A stretch of DNA of 6,916 nucleotides from Chloroflexota bacterium (lineage in GTDB: Bacteria > Chloroflexota > UBA6077 > FW602-bin22 > JACPQP01), in contig JACPQP010000222.1 in NCBI GenBank assembly GCA_016190465.1, forward strand, positions 1 to 6,916. The letters run 5' to 3'. A program made the position numbers and the translations under genes. The notes under the pieces were generated by a model. That model searched no databases and was not told where the DNA came from. It saw nothing but the letters and a program-made list of their open reading frames with translations. Of the stretch, positions 1-5,751 are shown in pieces. Position 1 is the first letter of the stretch. Each line of letters starts with the position of its first letter.

Positions 1-41
1 CCAGTGATGGGCCACAGGTGCTCACGCTACCGGAAGACTGA
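1..41 (+). CDS. map: Methionine aminopeptidase, C-terminal tail (partial)
   Basis: The reading frame that starts at base 3 gives SDGPQVLTLPED followed by TGA at 39-41. The pattern (E/S)DGP-x-VLT is how type I methionine aminopeptidases usually end, and map commonly lies directly before infA in the secY-adk-map-infA gene order. The enzyme removes the initiator methionine from nascent proteins. Only about 12 codons are present, so no catalytic residue is visible; the call rests on this short match plus synteny. The gap to infA is 68 bp and is filled largely by a palindromic repeat. Confidence 0.7.
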   Translation, partial: SDGPQVLTLPED

Positions 42-97
42 GCACCGAGTGACGAGTGCTGAGTACTGAGCACTCAGTGCTCAGTGCTCAGCACTCG
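33..97. repeat. Heptad tandem repeat forming a 45-nt near-perfect palindrome
   Basis: From 54 to 95 the sequence is six 7-nt units of the form (G/C)AG(T/C)(A/G)CT; three degenerate in-phase units precede them at 33-53, overlapping the map stop codon. The units are arranged so that 53-74 pairs with 76-97 around a single central base at 75, with one G-T wobble (64/86) as the only imperfection. In RNA this would be a 22-bp hairpin with almost no loop, ending three bases before the infA Shine-Dalgarno AGGAGG (101-106). I recall similar AGTACT/AGTGCT heptads as dispersed intergenic repeats in several high-GC phyla; that is memory, not a search. Confidence 0.85.
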
Positions 98-109
98 AAA
101 AGGAGGGTT

Positions 110-328
110 ATGCCAAAGAAAGAGGCGGTTGAACTGGAGGGGCGTATCGTCGAGGCCCTACCGAACGCGATGTTTCGTGTCGATATCGGGGGCGGCCACC
201 ATGTACTCGCTCACATCTCGGGGAAGCTCCGACTCAACTTCATCAAGATCCTACCGGGCGATCGGGTCACGGTTGAGCTCTCGCCGTACGATCTGACGCG
301 CGGCCGGATCACCTACCGGCTGAAGTAG
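110..328 (+). CDS. infA: Translation initiation factor IF-1
   Basis: A 72-residue protein, exactly the usual length of IF-1. It is a single OB-fold that binds the A site of the 30S subunit during initiation and cooperates with IF-2 and IF-3. Diagnostic stretches are EALPNAMFRV (residues 15-24), VLAHISGK (32-39) and LPGDRVTVELSPYDLTRGRI (48-67). The ATG at 110 is chosen because MPKKE begins where the family begins and AGGAGG (101-106) lies just upstream, though the spacing is short at 3 nt. A longer frame from GTG at 56 would read through the heptad palindrome and is rejected. infA lies between map and rpmJ as in many bacteria, but here a promoter and a 225-bp spacer separate it from rpmJ. Confidence 0.97.
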   Translation: MPKKEAVELEGRIVEALPNAMFRVDIGGGHHVLAHISGKLRLNFIKILPGDRVTVELSPYDLTRGRITYRLK

Positions 329-357
329 CCGAGAATAGCGCCGGCCGCCTGCCATGG

Positions 358-386
358 TTGACACGAGCCGAGAAGTCGACTAAAAT
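358..386 (+). promoter_or_regulatory. Sigma70/SigA-type promoter for rpmJ and the alpha operon
   Basis: A consensus -35 box TTGACA (358-363), a 17-bp spacer and a -10 box TAAAAT (381-386, five of six consensus bases) start 30 bp after the infA stop. The -10 lies in an AT-rich patch (TAAAATTAAAG) that stands out in GC-rich surroundings. Transcription would start near 392-394 and leave a leader of about 160 nt before rpmJ. This is the best promoter match I found in the window and implies that rpmJ-rpsM-rpsK-rpsD-rpoA-rplQ can be expressed independently of the upstream genes. Confidence 0.75.
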
Positions 387-431
387 TAAAGTTCAGGCCG
401 TGCAGCGGTGGTAGGTGGTGTTTTGCGTCCG

Positions 432-530
432 GTTTTGTCCCCGATCTGGCCCCGGGAGACAGTGGGGCGGGACAAGGCAATGCAGCGCCGAGCAAGTATC
501 CTGAATGTCCGCGAAGTGCCCAGGGCCAGA
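432..530 (+). promoter_or_regulatory. Candidate pseudoknot in the rpmJ leader
   Basis: Stem 1 pairs 432-441 with 469-478 (10 pairs, two of them G-U). Its loop contains TCTGGCCC (445-452), which is perfectly complementary to GGGCCAGA at 523-530, giving an 8-bp stem 2 and H-type pseudoknot topology. The 3' arm of stem 2 ends about 12 nt before the rpmJ Shine-Dalgarno (GAGG, 542-545). In E. coli the alpha-operon mRNA is autoregulated by S4 binding to a leader pseudoknot, and rpsD is in this operon, so an analogous control site is a reasonable hypothesis. The pairing is drawn by hand; chance complementarity is not excluded. Confidence 0.35.
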
Positions 531-553
531 AATGACCGCGAGAGGCAAGAAGC

Positions 554-667
554 GTGAAGGTGCGAGCGTCAGTAAAAGCGCGTTGTGAAAAGTGCAAGAT
601 CGTGCGTCGCAAGGGCAACGTCCTGGTCATCTGCTCTAACCCCAAGCATAAGCAGAAACAAGGCTAA
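554..667 (+). CDS. rpmJ: 50S ribosomal protein L36
   Basis: A 37-residue protein read from a GTG start: (M)KVRASVKARC-EKCKIVRRKGNVLVIC-SNPKHKQKQG. It matches L36 along its whole length, including the zinc ligands Cys11, Cys14, Cys27 and His32, so this is the zinc-binding (C+) form. L36 binds 23S rRNA in the large subunit and is the smallest ribosomal protein. The upstream sequence GAGAGGCAAGAAGC provides a moderate Shine-Dalgarno (GAGG at 542-545, 8 nt spacing). It is the first gene after the promoter at 358-386 and ends 13 bp before rpsM. The GTG start may help keep its initiation rate low, but that is inference. Confidence 0.95.
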   Translation: MKVRASVKARCEKCKIVRRKGNVLVICSNPKHKQKQG

Positions 668-680
668 GCGGAGGCATCGG

Positions 681-1064
681 ATGGCGAGAATTGCGGGTGT
701 GGACATTCCCCGAGATAAGCGGGTGGACATCTCACTTCGTTATATCTTTGGGATTGGTCCGACATTGGCGCGGAAGATCCTCGCGCAGACCCGGGTGGCC
801 CCGGCGACACGGGTGCGCGACCTGACTGAGGATGAGGTCACGCGACTGCGGGAGGTCATCGAGCGCGAGTATCGCGTGGAGGGTGATCTCCGACGAGAGA
901 TCAATCTGAACATCAAGCGGCTGATCGAGATCGGCTGCTACCGCGGGCTGCGACACCGGCGCGGCCTGCCGGTGCGAGGGCAACGAACTCGCACCAATGC
1001 ACGCACCCGGAAGGGTCCTCGTAAGACGGTCGCCGGACGGAAGAAGGCCGCGGCGAAGAAGTAG
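681..1064 (+). CDS. rpsM: 30S ribosomal protein S13
   Basis: A 127-residue S13. It begins MARIAGVDIPRDKRV, contains the helix-turn signature YIFGIGPTLARKIL (21-34), and ends with the conserved basic tail RGLRHRRGLPVRGQRT (88-103) followed by RTNARTRKGPRK (104-115) and a Lys/Ala-rich terminus. S13 sits in the head of the 30S subunit, binds 16S rRNA and contacts the P-site tRNA and the 50S subunit. The ATG at 681 follows GCGGAGG (668-674) with 6 nt spacing, and the Shine-Dalgarno starts right at the rpmJ stop, so translation is probably coupled. The length matches the family. It is followed by rpsK after 25 bp. Confidence 0.98.
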   Translation: MARIAGVDIPRDKRVDISLRYIFGIGPTLARKILAQTRVAPATRVRDLTEDEVTRLREVIEREYRVEGDLRREINLNIKRLIEIGCYRGLRHRRGLPVRGQRTRTNARTRKGPRKTVAGRKKAAAKK

Positions 1065-1089
1065 TTTTGGGAGAGCGACAGGAGACCTT

Positions 1090-1485
1090 ATGGCGGAGAA
1101 GCGCAAGGTAGTCCGCGGGCGACGGCGTGAACGCAAGAACATCCCGCGTGGGCGAGCCTACATTCAGTCCACCTTCAACAACACGATGGTTACCATCACG
1201 GATCCGGTCGGCTCCGTGATTTCCTGGAGCAGCGCCGGCTCAGCCGGTTTCAAAGGCTCACGCAAGAGCACCCCCTTTGCTGCCGGCATGGCGGCCGAGA
1301 ACGTGGCGCGTCGGGCGATGGAGCAAGGTATGCGGCAGGTCGACGTCTTTGTGAAGGGCCCCGGCTCGGGGCGAGAAGCGGCAATCCGCTCGCTGCAAAC
1401 GGCCGGATTGCTCATCACCTCGATCACCGACGTCACGCCGATCCCACACAACGGCTGCCGGCCGCCGAAGCGCCGCCGGGTCTAG
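1090..1485 (+). CDS. rpsK: 30S ribosomal protein S11
   Basis: A 131-residue S11. Typical landmarks are the basic N-terminus, AYIQSTFNNTMVTITDPVG (23-41), ISWSSAGSAGFKGSRKSTPF (44-63), the GPGSGREAAIRSL stretch (90-102) and the C-terminal TPIPHNGCRPPKRRRV (116-131). S11 lies on the 30S platform, pairs with S6/S18 and shapes the cleft that holds mRNA near the E site. The start is set by AGGAG (1080-1084) 5 nt before ATG. It follows rpsM by 25 bp and precedes rpsD by 56 bp; that spacer holds a perfect tandem duplication. Nothing is missing or unusual in the protein. Confidence 0.98.
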   Translation: MAEKRKVVRGRRRERKNIPRGRAYIQSTFNNTMVTITDPVGSVISWSSAGSAGFKGSRKSTPFAAGMAAENVARRAMEQGMRQVDVFVKGPGSGREAAIRSLQTAGLLITSITDVTPIPHNGCRPPKRRRV

Positions 1486-1497
1486 CGCGGCAGAGTC

Positions 1498-1529
1498 GCC
1501 AGCGCTTATCCAGGCCAGCGCTTATCCAG
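1498..1529. repeat. Perfect 16-bp tandem duplication before rpsD
   Basis: The unit GCCAGCGCTTATCCAG occurs twice head to tail (1498-1513 and 1514-1529) with no mismatch, followed immediately by the AAGGAGG Shine-Dalgarno of rpsD (1531-1537). It occupies more than half of the 56-bp rpsK-rpsD spacer. Identity of the copies suggests a recent slippage or duplication event; a functional role is not evident. Confidence 0.95.
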
Positions 1530-1541
1530 GAAGGAGGAGAT

Positions 1542-2177
1542 ATGGCACGCGTTACGGGTCCCGTCTGCAAGCTCTGCCGACGTGAAGGCATGAAGCTGTT
1601 TCTGAAGGGTGAGCGGTGCTTTACCCCCAAGTGCGCCGTCGACCCGAATCGACGACCGTACCCGCCGGGGCAGGCTGCCACCGCTCGCCGTCGCAAGGTA
1701 TCGGAGTACGGCACGCAGTTGCGCGAGAAGCAGAAGGCCCGCCGCGTTTACGGGGTGCTCGAACGGCAGTTCCGTCGCCACTTCGCCGAGGCCGAACGCC
1801 GCACCGGGGCGACCGGCGAGAACTTGCTGCGTATTCTGGAGATGCGGCTCGACAACGTCGTCTTCCGGCTGGGCTTCGCCGATTCGCGGGCCCAGGCGCG
1901 TCAGTTGGTGACGCACGGCCACTTCACCGTCAACGCACGCAAGGTCGACATCCCTTCCGTCGAGGTCAAGGTTGGGGAGAGCATCGCCGTTTCGGAGCGC
2001 AGTCGCAAGCTGGAGTACTTCAAGGCGCTGGCCGAGTACCTGAATCGGAAGTCGGTGCCCGGATGGCTCAGTCTCGACGCGGTGCGGATGAGCGGACGAG
2101 TGCTCACCGCCCCAGCGCGAGAGGAGATCGACGCGACGATTCAGGAACAACTCATCGTCGAGTTTTACTCACGCTAG
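1542..2177 (+). CDS. rpsD: 30S ribosomal protein S4 (zinc-binding form)
   Basis: A 211-residue S4, the primary 16S rRNA-binding protein that nucleates assembly of the 5' domain of the 30S subunit. The N-terminus MARVTGPVCKLCRREG carries Cys9, Cys12, Cys26 and Cys31 in a C-x2-C-x13-C-x4-C arrangement, as in zinc-binding S4 proteins such as that of Thermus. The S4 RNA-binding domain spans about 101-165 (MRLDNVVFRLGFADSRAQAR, then VNARKVDIPSVEV). The ending IVEFYSR is typical. The start follows a strong AAGGAGG. In E. coli S4 is the translational repressor of its own alpha operon; here rpsD is likewise inside the operon, and the rpmJ leader has a candidate pseudoknot. Confidence 0.98.
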   Translation: MARVTGPVCKLCRREGMKLFLKGERCFTPKCAVDPNRRPYPPGQAATARRRKVSEYGTQLREKQKARRVYGVLERQFRRHFAEAERRTGATGENLLRILEMRLDNVVFRLGFADSRAQARQLVTHGHFTVNARKVDIPSVEVKVGESIAVSERSRKLEYFKALAEYLNRKSVPGWLSLDAVRMSGRVLTAPAREEIDATIQEQLIVEFYSR

Positions 2178-2351
2178 TCGCCCGAGAGCAGGCGTCAACA
2201 CGCGCGGGCGAGTTTCAGGCCGCCCGGAACGGCACTCAGGAATCGGGTGGTCTTGAGCACTCGCCCCGTTTGTGCGTCTGGGGCCGGCGTTGGCCACGAC
2301 GGCGCGTGCCCTGGTGCGGACCGCTGGCACCCTGCGGAGAGGAGAACCGGA
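2178..2351 (+). other. rpsD-rpoA spacer with small hairpins
   Basis: This 174-bp gap holds no convincing gene. TCGCCCG (2178-2184) can pair with CGGGCGA (2205-2211), enclosing a smaller GCGT/ACGC hairpin (2192-2203), directly after the rpsD stop. No U-run follows, so it is not a clear terminator; it could tune read-through or protect mRNA. The 3' end carries the rpoA Shine-Dalgarno AGGAG (2340-2344). I saw no good promoter. Confidence 0.4.
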
Positions 2352-3434
2352 ATGATTGATATTATGTTGCCCAAGGTCGAACAGATCACCAGCTCGGGGA
2401 ATTACGGCAAGTATCAAATCGAGCCCCTTGACCCGGGCTTCGGTGTGACGCTTGGGAATGCCTTGCGGCGAGTCCTGCTCTCGTCCTTACCGGGCGCCGC
2501 AATCACCGCGATGAAGATCGATAACGTCTATCACGAGTTCTCGGCCATTCCCCACGTGAAAGAAGACACCACCGAGATCATCCTGAACGTCAAGCAGATC
2601 CGACTGCGCTCGTTCTCCGATCGTCCAGTCCAGTGCTTCCTCGAGGCGCGAGGTGCGGGTCGAGTGACGGCAGCCGATATCAACTGCCCGCCGGACGTCG
2701 AGATCATCAACCTCGAGCAGCCGGTCGCGACGATCGACAGCGAAGAGGGGCATCTGACGGTCGAGTTCACGGTCGAGAAGGGCAAGGGCTACCTCCCGGC
2801 CGAGCATCGGGAGGGACTGCCGATTGGGGTGATCCCGGTCGACGCGATCTTCACCCCCGTGCGTCGGGTCAACTACACGGTTGAACCCACTCGGGTTGGC
2901 CAGGTGACCAACTACGATCGCCTGCTGATCGAGGTCTGGAGCGACGGCACGATCACGCCGGACGAAGCGGTGTCCCAGACGTCGCAACTGCTGGTGCGTC
3001 ATCTCAACCTGCTCATCGATCTGGTCGCTCAGCCGGTGGCGCGCGGCGAGAAGCAGCAGCTCACCGGCTATACCATCCCGTCGAAGTTCTACGACATGCC
3101 GATTGAGGACCTTGACCTCTCGGTCCGGGCCTACAATTGCCTCAAGCGGGCGGGGATCACGAGAGTCGGGCAGGTGCTCGAGATGTCGGAGGATGACCTG
3201 CTCGGTGTGCGCAACTTTGGGCGCAAGTCGCTCGACGAGTTGCGCGAGCGGTTGCAGGCACGTGGTCTGCTCGACCATGCGCGGATTGGCGTCGCCGAGC
3301 CGGAGGTCCGGCCGGCGGTCTTCCCGGAGGGCGGCGAAGAGTTCCGCCGCGAGGGAGAGTTCGAGTACGACGAGGACCAGGAAGAGGAAGAAGAAGACTA
3401 CGACGAGGATGAGGACGAAGACGAGGACGAGTAA
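2352..3434 (+). CDS. rpoA: RNA polymerase alpha subunit with acidic C-terminal tail
   Basis: A 360-residue alpha subunit, longer than the usual 310-330. The N-terminal domain, which dimerises and nucleates core enzyme assembly, contains PGFGVTLGNALRRVLLSSLP (28-47) and HVKEDTTEIILNVKQI (68-83). The C-terminal domain, which contacts UP-element DNA and activators, contains LSVRAYNCLK (256-265; Arg259 and Asn262 correspond to E. coli Arg265 and Asn268) and NFGRKS (288-293). After this come an approximately 30-residue linker and a tail at 336-360 in which 21 of 25 residues are Asp or Glu. The ATG at 2352 follows AGGAG with 7 nt spacing and gives the expected MIDIMLPKVEQI start; the frame is open further upstream but that extension has no alpha homology. 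Confidence 0.98.
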   Translation: MIDIMLPKVEQITSSGNYGKYQIEPLDPGFGVTLGNALRRVLLSSLPGAAITAMKIDNVYHEFSAIPHVKEDTTEIILNVKQIRLRSFSDRPVQCFLEARGAGRVTAADINCPPDVEIINLEQPVATIDSEEGHLTVEFTVEKGKGYLPAEHREGLPIGVIPVDAIFTPVRRVNYTVEPTRVGQVTNYDRLLIEVWSDGTITPDEAVSQTSQLLVRHLNLLIDLVAQPVARGEKQQLTGYTIPSKFYDMPIEDLDLSVRAYNCLKRAGITRVGQVLEMSEDDLLGVRNFGRKSLDELRERLQARGLLDHARIGVAEPEVRPAVFPEGGEEFRREGEFEYDEDQEEEEEDYDEDEDEDEDE

Positions 3435-3443
3435 GGAGTTCTG

Positions 3444-3803
3444 ATGAGACACCGAGTCGCCGGGCGCCATCTGTCGCGGCCGACTGGCCAGCGGCTGGCG
3501 CTCTTTCGCGGGCTGCTCACCGACCTGTTTCGGCACGAGCGCATCAAGACGACCGAGGCGAAGGCAAAAGCGATTCAGCCGCTGGCCGAGCGGCTGGTCA
3601 CGCTGGCCAAGCGGGGGGATTTGCACGCGCGCCGGCTCGCGGCCGCACGCCTCTACGATCGTCAGGTCGTCCAGAAGCTCTTTGACGACATCGCCCCGCG
3701 CTACGCCGAGCAGCCGGGTGGCTACACGCGCGTCGTTCGCCTGGGTCAGCGGCTTGGCGACGCGGCGATGATGGCGCAGATCGAGCTGGTGCCGTCGGAG
3801 TAA
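3444..3803 (+). CDS. rplQ: 50S ribosomal protein L17
   Basis: A 119-residue L17. Recognisable by MRHRVAGRHLSRPTGQRLAL (1-20), LFRHERIKTTEAKAKAIQPL (28-47) and the C-terminal YTRVVRLGQRLGDAAMMAQI (94-113) ending in ELVPSE. L17 binds 23S rRNA near the polypeptide exit side of the 50S subunit. The Shine-Dalgarno AAGGAG (3433-3438) overlaps the rpoA stop codon, so the two genes are probably translationally coupled with 9 bp between them. The Shine-Dalgarno is the tail end of the purine-rich stretch encoding the RpoA acidic tail. The gene closes the classical alpha operon; truA follows after a palindromic element. Confidence 0.97.
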   Translation: MRHRVAGRHLSRPTGQRLALFRGLLTDLFRHERIKTTEAKAKAIQPLAERLVTLAKRGDLHARRLAAARLYDRQVVQKLFDDIAPRYAEQPGGYTRVVRLGQRLGDAAMMAQIELVPSE

Positions 3804-3816
3804 GTGGGGGGAACGG

Positions 3817-3945
3817 AAACCGCAGATGAACGCAGATGAACGCCGACACGAGCGCCAGCGGAACCGGTCGAACGCGGCGCTCCTGGCATTCCGAGCCCTT
3901 CGCCGGCACTCGGGAGAAACTCTGCGAGGAATCTGCGCGAGGTTT
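3817..3945. repeat. Palindromic intergenic element, CGCAGATGAA type
   Basis: The left end has two head-to-tail copies of CGCAGATGAA (3821-3840). The right end has TCTGCG (3921-3926) and ATCTGCG (3931-3937), the reverse complement, at nearly the same spacing; AAAC (3817-3820) and GTTT (3942-3945) extend the symmetry. Inside, GAGCGCC (3850-3856) pairs with GGCGCTC (3876-3882). The element spans most of the rplQ-truA gap and ends one base before the chosen truA start. I recall GCAGATGAACGCAGATGAACGC tracts as dispersed repeats in many genomes; not checked. Confidence 0.7.
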
Positions 3946-3946
3946 G

Positions 3947-4717
3947 GTGAGCAGTTCGGCGCCGGTGCCGGCGCCCGGGCGCAACGTTCGCCTTGACCTG
4001 GAGTACGACGGGACTGACTTCGCCGGCTTTCAGGTGCAGCGCGAGCGGCGAACCGTCCAGGGCGCGCTTGAGGCAGTGCTGGCGACCGTGACTGGCGAAT
4101 CCATCCGCGTGATCGGCGCGGGGCGGACCGATGCCGGGGTGCATGCGCTGGCGCAGGTCGTGAATCTGTGGACCGCCTTCCCGCATCCGGTGAAGGACCT
4201 GGTGCGGGCATTGAACGCGAACCTGCCTCCCGATCTCGTGGTTCGCCGTGGCGAAGAGGTCGGGCCGGACTTTCACGCCCGGTACAGCGCCCGTGGGCGC
4301 AGCTACCGGTATACCCTTTGGAACGCGCCGGAGCGGAAGGCGCTGGGGCGTCAGTACGTAACCCACTGGCCGGGCACCCTGGACGATCGAAGGATGGCCG
4401 AGGCGGGCGGGATGCTGGTTGGCCACCACGATTTCGCCTCGTTCGCCGGGGCAGCCGGCGACGAGGACGAGCGATCGACGACGCGGGTCGTCTACCGCTG
4501 CGCATGCTGGCGCGAGGGGGACAAGGTTCAGATTGAGATGGCCGCGAACGCGTTCCTGCCCCACATGGTGCGCAACGTGGTCGGAACGCTTCTCTGGGTC
4601 GGCGCCGGACGGATCGCGCCGGCGCGGGTCGCGGAGATGCTCGCCGCCCGAGAGCGTCGGCTGGCGGGGCCGACCGCGCCAGCGTCGGGGCTCTGTCTGG
4701 TTGCCGTATGGTATTGA
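3947..4717 (+). CDS. truA: tRNA pseudouridine(38-40) synthase TruA
   Basis: With the GTG start at 3947 this is a 256-residue enzyme, the normal TruA size. It converts uridines 38-40 in the tRNA anticodon arm to pseudouridine. Visible landmarks: RLDLEYDGTDFAGFQVQ (15-31), the catalytic loop GAGRTDAGVHA (57-67) with the nucleophile Asp62, HDFASFAG, NAFLPHMVRNVVGTLLWVG near the C-terminus and a final APASGLCLVAVWY. An in-frame ATG at 3836 would add 37 residues, but that segment is encoded by the palindromic repeat and resembles no TruA, so I use GTG with the weak site CGAGG (3938-3942). The rplQ-truA order is common in bacteria. The upstream part of the gene has no promoter that I could see. Confidence 0.95.
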   Translation: MSSSAPVPAPGRNVRLDLEYDGTDFAGFQVQRERRTVQGALEAVLATVTGESIRVIGAGRTDAGVHALAQVVNLWTAFPHPVKDLVRALNANLPPDLVVRRGEEVGPDFHARYSARGRSYRYTLWNAPERKALGRQYVTHWPGTLDDRRMAEAGGMLVGHHDFASFAGAAGDEDERSTTRVVYRCACWREGDKVQIEMAANAFLPHMVRNVVGTLLWVGAGRIAPARVAEMLAARERRLAGPTAPASGLCLVAVWY

Positions 4718-4723
4718 ACGGCG

Positions 4724-4850
4724 TTCAGTTGTCAGCCGTCATGGTATTGCAGCGAGGCGGCCGAGGGCGGGAGTCAGATACGGCGAGTGTCCTGGCTCGC
4801 CGCCCTCGCTTTCGGGCTCCGACGCTGATTGCCGACTGCTGATCGCTGAA
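4724..4850. repeat. Palindromic intergenic element in the rplM leader
   Basis: Terminal arms 4724-4740 (TTCAGTTGTCAGCCGTC) and 4834-4850 pair over 17 positions with 13 Watson-Crick pairs, two G-U pairs and two mismatches. Within it CGAGGGCGG (4762-4770) is the perfect complement of CCGCCCTCG (4800-4808), and an alternative hairpin CGGCGAG/CTCGCCG (4781-4787/4796-4802) competes with it. The unit starts 7 bp after the truA stop and ends 26 bp before the rplM start. No U-run, so not an obvious terminator. It could be a dispersed repeat or a regulatory leader of rplM-rpsI. Confidence 0.65.
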
Positions 4851-4876
4851 GGGCTCGAGAGAGGGAAACAAACGAG

Positions 4877-5308
4877 ATGAAGACTTACGCCGTTAAGCTG
4901 GGCGACATCAAGCGCAACTGGTTGGTGGTCGACGCCGAGGGGCAGACGCTTGGGCGCTTTGCCTCGCGGGTCGCGGGGTTGTTGCGGGGGAAGCACAAGC
5001 CGATCTTCAGCCCGCATCTGGATGTTGGCGACTACGTGATCGTCGTCAACGCCGCGAAGGTGCGGGTGACCGGCGAAAAGCTCACCCAGAAACAGTATTA
5101 TCGCCACTCGGGCTATCCCGGTGGCCTCAAGACTGAACTGCTTCGCGACGTGCTGGCGAAGCGGCCAGAGCGTGTCATCGAGCACGCCGTCAAAGGCATG
5201 CTGCCCCACAATGCGCTCGGCCACCAGTTGCTTCGGAAGCTGAAGGTCTACGCCGGCCCCACCCATCCGCACGCGGCGCAGCAACCGGTTGAGCTGGTGC
5301 TGGAATGA
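4877..5308 (+). CDS. rplM: 50S ribosomal protein L13
   Basis: A 143-residue L13 starting MKTYAVKLGDIKRNWLVVDA (1-20), then EGQTLGRFASRVAGLLRGKH (21-40), VIVVNAAKVRVTGEKLTQKQ (54-73), YYRHSGYPGGLK (74-85) and AVKGMLPHNALGHQLLRKLK (104-123), ending YAGPTHPHAAQQPVELVLE. L13 is an early-assembling 23S rRNA-binding protein. The ATG at 4877 gives the canonical N-terminus, although the Shine-Dalgarno (GAGG, 4861-4864) is weakly placed at 12 nt. rplM and rpsI form a two-gene unit almost everywhere; here it sits after truA. In E. coli L13 represses its own mRNA; the structured 159-bp leader here could serve that purpose, but the sequence does not show it. Confidence 0.98.
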   Translation: MKTYAVKLGDIKRNWLVVDAEGQTLGRFASRVAGLLRGKHKPIFSPHLDVGDYVIVVNAAKVRVTGEKLTQKQYYRHSGYPGGLKTELLRDVLAKRPERVIEHAVKGMLPHNALGHQLLRKLKVYAGPTHPHAAQQPVELVLE

Positions 5309-5358
5309 CATGCTCGGTGGGGCGAGTGCACACCAGCACAGACGAGAGAGGTTGATCG

Positions 5359-5751
5359 ATGGATCGAACTGGATTCTATGGGACCGGGCGACGGAAAAGC
5401 TCGATCGCCCGGGTGTTGTTGGTGCCCGGTGCGGGCCAGGTGGTCGTGAATGGGAAGCCGCTGGAGCAGATGCTACCCCGCCTAACGTTGCAGGCCCAGG
5501 CCCAGGCGCCACTGGCGGTTACGGGCGCCCAGGGCAAGTACAACGTGATGGTGAAGGTGCTGGGCGGGGGCATCTCCGGCCAGGCCGGCGCTATCGCCCA
5601 TGGGCTGGCCCGGGCGCTGCTCCAGGCAAACCCGGAGCACAAGTCACTGCTGCGCAAGGCCGGCCTGCTCACGCGCGATCCGCGCGTCAAGGAGCGCAAG
5701 AAGTACGGACTCAAGGGCGCGCGTCGCGCCCCGCAGTACACCAAGCGGTAA
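5359..5751 (+). CDS. rpsI: 30S ribosomal protein S9
   Basis: A 130-residue S9. It has the family start FYGTGRRKSSIARV (6-19), the VNGKPLEQMLPR region (30-41), VKVLGGGISGQAGAIAHGLA (65-84), LLTRDPRVKERKKYGLKGAR (103-122) and the C-terminal RAPQYTKR, where the final Lys-Arg reaches the P-site tRNA anticodon arm. Start: ATG after GAGAGG (5346-5351, 7 nt). The rplM-rpsI gap is 50 bp, as expected for a co-transcribed pair. A terminator-like hairpin begins at its stop codon, suggesting that this is the last gene of the transcript. Confidence 0.98.
   Translation: MDRTGFYGTGRRKSSIARVLLVPGAGQVVVNGKPLEQMLPRLTLQAQAQAPLAVTGAQGKYNVMVKVLGGGISGQAGAIAHGLARALLQANPEHKSLLRKAGLLTRDPRVKERKKYGLKGARRAPQYTKR

Noticed and set aside
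313..645. Minus-strand 110-codon frame in the infA-rpmJ spacer
   Set aside because: It overlaps the strong + promoter, the leader structure and rpmJ, and has no protein family signature.
1616..2359. Plus-strand frame of 247 codons overlapping rpsD
   Set aside because: A shifted-frame shadow of rpsD; the product has no recognisable features while the rpsD frame encodes complete S4.
3821..3840. CRISPR-like repeat
   Set aside because: Only two 10-bp copies without spacers; it is part of a palindromic element.
2487..4505. A 672-codon open frame on the minus strand across rpoA, rplQ and truA
   Set aside because: It is antisense to three highly conserved genes, is rich in Arg, Pro and low-complexity segments (including the reverse of the rpoA acidic-tail codons), and resembles no protein. 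It reflects the GC-rich codon bias of the + strand.
4724..4755. Promoter for rplM at TTGTCA (4729-4734)
   Set aside because: No acceptable -10 hexamer at 16-18 bp spacing.
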